A stretch of DNA of 64,000 nt, from assembly GCA_943737045.1 (NCBI GenBank), contig CALSFV010000248.1, forward strand, positions 62,001 to 126,000. Reading direction: 5' to 3'. The notes below the pieces were generated by a model. The model was given only the letters and a program-made list of their open reading frames with translations. It was not told the origin of the DNA and did not search any database. Of the stretch, positions 34,401 to 46,400 are shown in pieces; the stretch's first letter is position 1, and the number at the start of each line of letters is the position of its first letter. Position numbers and translations under genes: made by a program. Source of the stretch: Parapristionchus giblindavisi. Lineage: Eukaryota; Nematoda; Chromadorea; Rhabditida; Diplogasteridae.

Positions 34401-37400
34401 AACAAATGTACACAAGCAGCTGTTTTTCTCCGCTATTTATGGAATCACCTGATTTGCCAAACGCAACTTCCAAGACACTACCCCCTCCCATTTTGAAACG
34501 GTTTCCTTAGTTAGCTACTACAAAAGGGATGGTGTTCGTATTCGCTTTAGTTTGAAAATGCCCCTTTCCAAAGCAAACGTTCCAAAATCGCTACTTTTAT
34601 AGAATGTAACATTGTGGCCTGTTTGTAGCCAGACTAGTACTTTTGCTTCCTGCTTAATAACGCAGCGACGCTCTTACTTCATTGACTATGATATTTAAAC
34701 ATTTAAATACATATATGTATATTAATATCAATATTGAAATAAACATTTTCATACTCAAGAGCGTCTGACACTCCAGTGTCTGACTGCATTCGTAGAGCGC
34801 GAACTTTCTCGGATGATCAGCGACTTTGAACTTCCGAAGCAGCACCACGATCATTTGCCTGAATCATGGACAATTATCGATTTTTTATCGATTTTATCGA
34901 TTTTCCAGAATCAAAATTTGAATTTTTATCGATCTTCTTCGTGGTTTTCAAAGATCGAAGCCACTAGAAAAGTTTAAGAATAGTCATTCTTATGACGATT
35001 GTTTGCGGGCTACGTTGCTATGAGGGAAATGACAAAAGGTGAGAGGATAGGGAGAGAGAGGGAGAGGGAGAGGGAGAGGGAGAATGAGAGCGAGAAGGAG
35101 AGGGAGAAGGAGAGGGAGAATGAGAGAGAGAAGGAGAGGGAGAAGGAGAGGGAGAGGGAGAGGGAGAAGGAGAGGGAGAGAGAGAAGGAGAGCGAGAAGG
35201 AGAGGGAGAGGGAGACAGGCTTTTTCCCTGGCTACCAAATGGCGTCAGAATGCCTTCGATGGCTATTAATTTAGTCATTCCGTGGCATTAATAATCTCTG
35301 AAGAAAAGGTCGGGGATACGATATAAACGGATATCCTATGAAATGTTATCACGAGCCTGGTAGTGATCTCACGCGGGGCTTCTTGTGTCTTGAATAACGG
35401 CATTTAAATTTAAAGCGGTACACCAAGCTAATTTGAAACTCTTCGATCTGGTAATGCCCTCTCGCTTTAATCGTTTACGAAAGAGTGTGGTCAGAGTGGA
35501 GAGTAAAATTTAAAATTTAAATGAGTCATGAAATTACAAAAAAAAGAAGCTAACCGTGTAGTCATTTCACTATTCAATGCCACAGTCTTCACTGTATTTC
35601 TGGGCAGGAAAAACGAAGTGATCGTCCGTAATGAGGATGTGCTCTTGCCTGTAATTTAGATTAATTAATAATATTTTTTGTTAAATCAATAATTATTTAG
35701 TTAGATTGAATTACTATTAATTTTATTAGCTCGTTTATTTAAATTATCATTCATTGCAAGAATACAACTGGCTTTATAAAGATCATTTAACTTCATGACG
35801 AGTAGACTTCCCCAGCAATGCCTAATGAATTTTAAATTTTTTAATTTGTTCTGTTTTTCCTAAAAATAATTAAACTTTAATTACACCATAATTGATTCCG
35901 CGTATAAGCCAGTAATGTCACAATTATTGAGTCTTTTACTCCTTATTGCAATTTCTCAATTGTCGACGACAAATAATTCAGCGACAGTTCTAATTTCACT
36001 TCAATTCCCTGACGTCATTCTACATTTCTATTATTTCGTTCCGTCCCTCTCACATCACGCCCTCTCCAGACTTATTGCATTTAGTGGGTGTGACATCTAC
36101 TCTCGTACTTATAAATAAGAGGGCTTCAGTTATGTCACTATACTTTTCGAGAGTATGCTCAGGATATTCGGTCAAAAGCCGTTGAGCATCCGTTTCTCTC
36201 CCTCTCTCCCTCCCTCTATCTCTCTCTTTCCCTCTCTCTCTCACTCTGTCCCTCCGTCTCCCTCTCAAAATACCTCCTCGCGTCACTTCTTAATTATTCT
36301 ACAATCCTAAAATAAGCCACACTCAGTTGCTTTTGTGGAGGATTTCTCACCATAGCTCCACACATCGAGCACGTCACTTTTCCTACTGTCCCAATTCCCC
36401 CCATTCATTCATTCTCCCTCTTGTTTACAATAGTTGAATACGAAAAGGGCACACTTTTTATTCGGTCCAAGACACGACACAATGACGCCTCGATACTTGC
36501 TGTGGTTAGCGGATATCGGCGAGAACACCCACTCCATGTAGATGTTTTTGCTTTCGGATCTCTCCCTCTCTCCCTCTAGAATCTCTCCCTCTCCCTTCCC
36601 TCTAGAATCTCTCCCTCTCCCTCTCGGATCTCTCCCTCTCCCTCCAGAATCTCTCCCTCTCCCTTCCGTTCCAGAATCTCTCCCTCTCCTTGTTCCGATC
36701 TAAATTCCACTCGAATGAACACTCCGTTCAATTTCACTCCCTATCGTCATCGCCAATTCCATTCACTATTAAAGACCGATGCTATTGTTCTCGAATACGT
36801 GGTGTCCAAGCCCGCGCATTCAAGCTGACTGCGCGGGCTTGGACACCTCGATGCGCTTCCATGTATAACAAGTAGGTCTGCTATATATTTCCTTTCGCTC
36901 TCACAGTCATAGGTTATTCACGATATCTATTCAGGTCTCCCTCTCCCTCTCCCTCTCCCTCTCCCTCTCCCTCTCCCTCTCCCTCTCCCTCTTCCTCTCC
37001 CTCTCCCTCTCCCTCTCCCTCTCCCTCTCCCTCTCCCTCTCCCTCTCCCTCTCCCTCTCCCTCTCCCTCTCCCTCTCCCTCTCCCTCTCCCTCTCCCTCT
37101 CCCTCTATCTCTCCCTCTCCCTCTCCCTCTCCCTCTCCCTCTCCCTCTCCCTCTCCCTCTCCCTCTCCCTCTCCCTTATTGTGGTCATGATACAGCCAAC
37201 TACGACTATATAGTGGATATGAGAGCAAAAGAATGAACATAGAGGGGGAAAAGTAATGTTATAAAAGATTCAGTCAATCGTAGTACGAGCCTTTTCACAT
37301 AACGACAGGGCTGATTTCATTTCCTACCCTAGGGGGTGAGAGAGGGAGGGGGAGAGGGGAGAGGGAAAGGGGAGAAGGAGAGGGAGAGGGAGAGGGAGAG

Positions 37401-40400
37401 GGGAGAGGGGAGAAGGAGAGGGAGAGGAAGAGGGAGGGCATAAATAACAAGTAACACGATACGGGAATGACGAGTATTAGCATTCGCATTATGACTTTTA
37501 GCAGCACGCTTGCATTCTAGCACGTTTTATAGATTATCCATCCCTTCACCTCCATTCCTCTTCCTCTCTCTCTACATTTCCTCCTCTCTCGCTCTATCCC
37601 CCTCTCTCTAGCTTCCCCACTCTTCCTCCTCCTCCCAAACCACTTGACATCCTCATTAAGCCGAATCTGGACTTCACAGCGGAAGACGTCACGTCCATTT
37701 GGGCCCCTTTATAGGGAGTGTAACCTCTCTTAATGGTCTCTTCGATGCTTAATGCTTTTTCGCTGTTAGAGAACAGAGAAATAGCGTGCACAATGTAGAG
37801 ACCATTGAGAGTGGTAATGCTCCCTTTATAGTCCTAACAGTGTCGTGTTTACTCGTAAGACGAATAAATTATTATTCTGACAGCGTGCTTGTCAAATTAA
37901 GTAATTAAATAATTAATTAGACTCAACGTCATCTTCACTCACTGCACTCATCTGTATACGTCTCGATTCGTCAAGTGTTTAGTCCCCCTCCATCTAGTTA
38001 CTTTCCTCTCCTCATCTCTCCTCCCTTTACTCCTCTCTCCCTCTCTACCTCCTTCTCCTCCTCCTCTCCTCCTTTCCTCCTCTCTCTCCTCCTACCTCCC
38101 CTCCCCATCCATTTGCATCTCTCCAATCTCTCCTCTCACAGACTCTCCTATCAACTTCTCACATCTCGCTCTCATCTCTCTATTTCCTTCTATACCATAG
38201 CTCCCCTTCTCTCTGCCTCTCTCCCTACATCCATATCTCCCCTACCCTTTCCCCCTTTCCCCGTAACACGACTCCAGCCATTCATCGACCACGTCTCTTC
38301 CAATTTCCTGTGCGCGTGTCGCCTCACCTCTCGTCGGTCTCTCTCTCCCTTTCCTCCTCCTCCTCCTCTCTCTCTCCTCCTCCTCTCTCTCTCCCTCTCA
38401 CTCTCCCCTCCTCCTCTCCTCCCTCTCCCCTCATCTCCCCCATCATCCACTCTCCCATTGATTGTCGTCCTTGATGATGGAGTAATATTGCCTCTCGACA
38501 CAGTCTCCATCGACTGTCCCCATCCCTTCGTTTCTCTCTTTATCTGTCTAAACTACATAGAAAAAAGTGTACTCCACAGAACACAAGACCTGCGAGGTTT
38601 ATCACATTTGTGTATTTTTTATTTATTTATTTATTTATTTATCATACATCGCGAAGATGTTCCAACAAGTAAAAGATGTTTTATTTTTATTTTTGATTTA
38701 TTTATTTATTTTTATTTTTTACGCAAAAAGCCTTAAATATAACAATTCGCAGATCTTGTGTACTATGGAGTACACTTTTTCTATGTGTGTATTTATATCA
38801 ATAATAATATTTATTCTTTCTTCCCCCTAACATGCACTAATTTGATAGTGTTTATAATTTTTTGTTGCATTTTGGCACATTCTTTCCAAGATCAACCTAT
38901 CCAAGTCTTCCACCGTTCATACATTTGCTGTGAAACATAACTAACCATAACCCTCTCTCGCACCCTCTCATTTCATCCGTTGAGAGAGCATGCAAATATG
39001 AGAGAGCGTAGGCTAATGCGAGATTGTGCTAATCTGAGAAGCCTGCTAGATGCGTTCCGTTCGCAAGTAGAGAAAAGAAAAAGAAAAACATGGAAAACCC
39101 TCCTAGTTTTGCACACTCTCTCGCCTAGTTTTCGTTTCTTTTCTTGCCTTTTTGACCAGAATTGTAGTCTTCAATAAACCTTTTCATCTACCAAAATTAC
39201 AATACTATTGTTGATGCAGATTGGCAAATATTTGTCACAAGGAGGGGTTTCGTTTGACAATCAATTGCATTGTGTCAATCATTTGCCACTGTCAATCACA
39301 CTGTCAATCATTTTCCAAACTTTTTCAATCAACTTTGTTTCAAGGAGGTGGCCCAGCTATGACTAGGGCATCACTCGGAATCAATGCAATCTGTACAACT
39401 GTATTGTTTATTGTTTTCGCTCCTGGAATGGGAAAATACTCAAGGCATCCTTCAGGAGGAGGACCCTGTCAGATTCTCCATCTTCATCTCGCTTTTGGTC
39501 CTCTCTTCTCCTTCTCTCTCCCTCTCTCTCTCCCTCTCTCTCTCTTCTTCTCTCTCCTCCCACCGCTCTCCCTCTTCCCCTCCCCCTCTCTCTCCCTCTT
39601 ACAATTTTCCTCCGTCTCTCCCCCTTCCTCACCTCTCTCTACCCTCCATCCCCTTCCCTCCCTCCCTCCCTCTCTCTCTCTCCTCCCTACTTCTTCCCCC
39701 TCTTTCTCCCATTGTTATGCATGACTCGTCTTCTCTCCTTTCTTCGCTGTTATTCAACTCCCCTCATTCCGCCATTGGCTAATTTGCCCGTCTAATCCTT
39801 TTCGTGACCAAAAATTGGTCTACGATCTTTGGTCTTTAATATTTGATCTTTGATCTTTCCTAGACTCCTATGCAATATCCACCTCACCAGATTGTCTTCA
39901 CATCAAGATTTACTATTATCCGCTTGGCCAGATTCGTCAAGTAATTAAAGAGCCGAGAGAGCACTGTAAATTGAGAGAGTGCAGAGAATCAGAGAAATGG
40001 TGAGAGAGCGTGTAACTTGAAGAGATTTCAGAGAATTAGTGTACGGCGAGAGAACACAAGAAATTGAGAGAGTGTGAGAACGAGAGAGAGAGAGTACGAA
40101 AATGGAAGAGAGTCCACTTCATTCTTGCCAAGTCACACTTTCGCGTTTTCATTTCGTGCCCCGCTCGTGCTCGCGCACGGTCGCTACTGACTTCTCTCCC
40201 TTCCACCCGTAAGCTCCGCCCACTCGCACGTAAACTACAGTAGCCCACGAGTACCGTAACCCACTTCAGACTGACTCTGCTCTTACTGACACCATGTCCA
40301 CCACCACTACTGAGACGAATCTTGACTCACTACTTAATGAACTCGTGCAAAGTGTGAGTATTTTTAATCATTGATCTTTGATCTTTATGGTTTAATCTTT

Positions 40401-43400
40401 GATCTTTGATCTCTCTCAGGCGGACGAATGGGCCTCTATGAAGGCGGACCTGCTCGAGTCGCCAGCGTCCCCGTGCTCGCGCGACGAACAGGTGATCGTT
40501 GTAGTTTGATCTTTGAGCTCTCATATATTTGACCATATATCCGTTCTTCAATCGGCCAATGTCCCCTAGTAGCTACTATATTGGATTTTCTCCCTTTCTG
40601 CCTAACTTATTCACGAATTCGGCGAGCTAGAAAGTTGATCTTTGATCTTTGCAGCCTCAACATCCATGCTTCGATCAACTCTCGCGTGCCATCTCCTCTC
40701 ACGTGACCGATCTGCTCATGCGGCGTCTGCGGCTGAACAGCCGACAGGAGGACGACGCAGACTGGATCGATGATGTCAGAGTTGATCTTTGATCTTTAAT
40801 ATTTGATCTTTGATCTTTGAACTGTAACCTCTGTCGCGCTCTACTGTGAACTAGTCATCTGTGGTAATACAATCAATAGTCATAACAGAGATTATATCGA
40901 TTCTTGTCTTAAAACTTGATCTTTGATCTCTTCAGGAAGATCGTCCATGGATCGACGAGCGTGGCCGCGAGCGACGTGGCGGCCAGAGGCCAGCCACTGG
41001 CGCCTTCGACTCCGCCTCATCCCTACGCTCATCTCGCTGTTCACTGTCATCACGCGAATCACCCTCTGGCTCGGTCGTTTCTGGTCGTCACGGCACCACT
41101 GCCACATCGGCTAATGGCCGGCCATCAAGAAGTGGGCGGAGCTTATAATAATAACAATAATAATTTGTTCCTTCGAATGAACGCTTCGGGGATGGGGAAT
41201 ATCTGTTAGATAAGTCTTTTGAAGGATGTCTGTCGCCAAGGCTTATTATTCCCGTAATCATTAATCGTTACCGTAATTTTATAGACCCGGTTCCCCACTC
41301 TGCTCGAGTCCCGCCCACCGTCGGTTACTCCCAGCAGAGCCTATCAAATGCGGTGAGTTTCTGATTATTCGGAAAATTTTTAGATTTCCATGAAAATTTC
41401 CATGAAAATTTCCCGTTTCCAGGGTTCCCGCTACCACAGCGAGAATCGACTGGACAAGAACTACCCCACGCCGCGTAGAGGCGAGACGCCGCTGGAGAAC
41501 CGAGCCAGGTACAAGCCCCGCCCATTTTCATGGAAATTCAAACTAGGCTCCGCCTCTTTACCGGAAGAAACGCCCCTTTTCCAGTCGTCTCCGTCGCATG
41601 TCGATCGAGCGCAAGCAGAAGGAAGCAGCAGTGTCACGGAGTGCCGGTACGATTAGACTCCGCCCACATTTTATGCCACGCCCCTTTTTTTAGCGGCCAG
41701 TCCGATGCCGGCAAGGAGGTCGCTGTCGCGCCGCAGCAGCGGCTACGGAGGTCGATGATGATTGGTCCATTCTAAGCCACGCCCCTTTTGACCTTTTCGT
41801 CCAAATCATTCCCATTTCGTGCACAGAACACACAGTTCCACTGACCATATCCCCAATGTACACTATCCCCATTGCCCTGACAATTGTACTAAGACTATTG
41901 ATAATACTAACAACTGAGACGATAAATTATTGAAAATTGTGTACGGTAGTCTGATTGCAAACTGGCTTTTAAAGAATATAAGGTACTGTAGCTAATCGTG
42001 TACTGATTTTTACACAGATTACTGTACTTATCGCAAACTGGAGAGATTACGGTAGCACTAACCGGTATTGATTGCGTCGTAGACGGTGGGCGGTCGCTCA
42101 CCGGCGACAATATTGATTGGTCGAGTGAAGTTCATATGGATTTGCAGAGCGCCGGTGAACGAATCGCCCGAGGGACACTGGAAGGGTGAGATTATTGATT
42201 GATTTATTGATTGATTGATGATGGAGAGTATTGATTGATTTTTCAGACTATTGATAGCCACTCAATCAAAGTCACACACCGAGCAAATTTGAAAATCTGA
42301 CAATGCTCTCACTCCCGCTTTCTTTGTCTACGAGAGAGACTTGCCAGAGTTTCAAATTAGCCTTATTCAAGTCTTATTAAATTAGCATCTTCAACGATGT
42401 GTAGTCTTGAAAATTATTAAACAACATTGTTGTACTATTATATTATTAAATCATATTTCTATTATTATATATTTGAAATATTATTTATATTATGGGATAT
42501 ATTTTAAAATCCTTACAATGGTCATCTGCAGTTCATGCTCCACACACTGATTGTACTCATCGATTTTCCGCGCCAATTCCAAATCCCTGAAACAATATTC
42601 TTTCTTTTGAAGCTGATCTTTGCTTTTTAACATTTTATTTTACTTGGAAAGAATTCACGCAACTGTCAGACCAAAAATATCCGTCTCAAGTTATTTTTCT
42701 CTGACAGCCAAACCGACGAGAGTGCATTCAAATTGATAAAAAAGTGTGCTAGTGAGAGTGTTCGTTCGGGCTTTCAAAATACTGCACCAGCGAATGATCA
42801 CGGAACAAATAAAACAACAAGGCGCTTTCGTTGTTTATGAGGTTGTTGCCAAAATGGAGCTTCAAAATATCTTGGGCTGTGCTTTTCAGCCACACAAAAA
42901 TCCTACATGTGCCATTCAGTGAGTAAGGAAGGTAAATATTTTAAAGAATTTAAAATAAAAATCGCTTTGACAGTAACTCTAATCTGATAAATTTTATCTT
43001 TTTTATTGTATTTTTAGAAGCAGAACTAACGAGGAACCACCTCTCCATGTCTTCCACGTTCTCATACATATACCGTGAAATATGAAACTAAACGGATCAT
43101 ATTATCCGGTGACACACTGAGAGCAAACTTACCTGGCAAATCGTTACTTCGATACACTTTCCTGGCAAACGATTACCCCAAATGGTGAATTCAGCCGTTG
43201 AATAATTCACCATTTGGGGTAATCGTTTGCCAGGAAAGTGTATTGGGGTAACGATTTGCCAGGTAAGTTTGCTCTCAGTGTAGAATATCACGCGTGTCGC
43301 GTAAGGTTCGAATAAACGGTGGCACATTGAAAAAATCGAAAACGAGCAGACATCATTTTTTGGTAGTCCATATGGTCCCTAAGAAGGTACCGTCGAGCTT

Positions 43401-46400
43401 TTTTGCATATCTTCATTTTCAACGCCGAGAGACGTCGTCAAAATTTTTGGACGGCGAAATCGGCCGACTTTGGAGCTCTATAGCTCTTAGGGGTCTGGTT
43501 TTGGTATCGAGTCGTCAACAGAAGAATTTCCCGCAATGTCAAGGAGTATACGCCTGCATCATTGCCAGGTCGATATTTTAATTAGTATTTTTGTAAATCG
43601 TTTTTATTGATTAGTTTTCTTAAAAATATAGAAGCCGAAATTTTGCAATAGCTTAATCGATAGATCTCGACCAGAGCTTTTCAATGGTATGCTGAACTTA
43701 TACTTTATTTAAGTGCGCTCGAAAGTTATGACCATTTCAAGGTTTTAATTGAGTGCGATCGCACGAGAGGAGAGCGGCGCAGCCAGTGATCTACCCACTC
43801 TTATACCTCGTGTGACCAATTCGCCCTTTTGAATTAGTTTCACTGTTGTTCTAGTACATAAATATTTAAGTTATTTTGAGAACTTTGGAATATTAATTTC
43901 TATAATTCAAATCACGAATCATAAGCTATCGATGAATATTAATCGCCATTAAGACAAATTACAATATGACAACAACGAGACTTCAAATTCATAGGAATAT
44001 TTCATCACATTCTTCCTCGACTACCATCCTAAAGATCTTCGTATTGTCCTAGAATCTCTATGTCCTTATCCTCCTCATCCTTTCCCTCCTCCTTGATGAC
44101 GTCATCGTCTAATCTCCGATTCATACACAATTCTTCTATTCCTCATCGTGTTAAAGTTTACACTTACTGATAAGTTCAAGGGTGTTCTCTTTTCTGATTT
44201 TCATAATCACAGCAAGATATTTCGACAAAAATAAAATCAACAAAAGATATCTGCTGCAAGGAGGATCGAACCCCTGACAGTCAAAAGTAAATGCTGACAC
44301 CTTAGCCACTAGACTACCCAGTCACTTGTTGTGAAGGTTGATAGGTCAGCTCACCAACCAATCTGGATGGTTTGTGTATGAAACTACACGAATTTCCCAA
44401 TCAAAAAAAACTTGAAATGATCATATCTTTCGAGCGCACTTAAATAAAGTATAGGTTCAGCATACCATTGAAAAGCTCTGGTCGGGATCTATCGAATAAG
44501 CTATTGTAAAATTTCGGCTTCTATATTTTTAAGAAAACTAATCAATAAAAACGATTTACAAAAATACTAACTAAAATGTCGACCTAGCAATGATGCAGGT
44601 GCATTCTCCTTGACATTCCGCGGAATTCTTCTGTTGACGTCTCGATACCAAAACTAAATCCTGAAGAGCTACAGAGCTCCAAAGTCGGCAATTTTTAGCG
44701 TCCAAAAAGTTTGACGTCGTCTGTCGACGTTGAAAATGAAGATATGAAAAAAAGCTCGACGGTACCTTGTTAGGCACCATATGAGCTACCGAAAAATGCA
44801 ATAATATGTGGGGGTCAAAAAATGTGCCAACCACCCCCAGATTTTACTCGATTCTTCAGTGACACGCGTGATATGCAAATATGAGAGAGTGTGGGATAAT
44901 GAGAGAGTGGGCTAATCCGAGAGGCCTGCTAGATGTGTTTTGTTAGGTTCAAAAGTAGCGAAAAGAAATGCAAATCCGAGAAAACTCTACTTGTTTTGAG
45001 TACACTCTCGCCAAGTTTTCTTTTCTTTTCGTTACTTTTGAACAGCACAAGTGCGTAGGTGGGATGACAGATATCAGATGATAATCGATAATCAATAATA
45101 ATCATCAATAATCAATAATAATCGGAATCACCTTCAGATTATCAAGTCACGAATTAAAAAAAATCTAGAATAGGTACTCCTACCTACATGTATTGCAACT
45201 ATAGTCTAGATATATATTAAATTTTAATTTTAATTAAATACCGATATCCGGGCGCACTCTCGAATGGTGTGTCCTCTTTGACGTAGACCTCTTTGATTTC
45301 CTAGAAATATAAATATAAAAATGAAGAAATATTTGTTAATGATTTTTAAATTATGTCAAGTACAATTCAACATCCAGGGATAATAATTATTATAATTTAA
45401 AAAAAAATTATCCAGTGGCCGAATGCAAGAACAACTGAAAAAAGGGAAAATGTGACGTCAGTAGCGTAGGCGGAGGTTTTTTTGGAAAACGCCTCCGCCT
45501 ATGCTAATGACGTCACATTTCCCCGGAAAACTGTTCTTGCATACCGCCACAGATTAACTACGCAGTGTTGTCACTGAATCTGGAGTGTCATAAATGCGGT
45601 GTTACATTTCGAAACGGGTGACGTGTCCGTCAACTTCAATTTTGAAGTGTGGTGGGTCTCGAGTGGAAAACCCTGATAAACAATTGGAATACGGTAAGAA
45701 GTTACCGTAACCATCGATAAATATGTGTTGACTACCGTAACTTTTTACAGTAATTTCATGACCCATCAGGGTTTTCCACTCGAGACCCAAAACATTCCGA
45801 AATTGAAGTTGACGGACACGTCACCCGTTTCGAAATGTAACACCGCAAAAGGGGGCCTTCTTTCTTTAGTAATCCCCCTTCACCTTCTTTTGATCAACTA
45901 CCCACTGGGATAGTCATCGTACTCAACCCTACAGTAGCCAAGTACCGTAGCCCACACCACTAATATTACAGAATTAAAACTGTCCGAACAATACAAATTC
46001 CGCGCCTTTTCCACCTTTTCACTCACTTCATCGCGCGGTATTGCATTTTCGCTTATTTTTTACGGCGTTGCCTTGTCATTTCATTGGGCCTTCAGCAAAA
46101 ATTATATGAAAAAACCTCTTTTTTTTGGAATATATTTTCATTTTTTTCAACGGTGGAGAAGTTTACTAAAGTTCGACATTGGTGTATGAAAAACTTTTGT
46201 ATTCTATAATAATAGTACCTCAATGGGCGGGGCACTCGGCTCGCGTGTCTTCCGCTCCTCCAGCGATGGTGCGAACGATCGAGGTACGGTAGCCGACGGA
46301 TTCTTCGATAGGTGAAAGAGCGGATTCTGGAAGACGATTCATCTTACGGTTGTCTCGGTATAATAAACTCGATTCAAGCTTGGACACACGATAAAATCTT

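Noticed and set aside
35018..37240. [12 protein letters not shown] and SPSPSP frames
   Set aside because: Compositional frames over purine/pyrimidine hexamer arrays.
37975..38736. 253-residue Ser/Pro/Leu-rich plus-strand frame
   Set aside because: CT-rich tract; no splice sites or motif, ends in a MITE.
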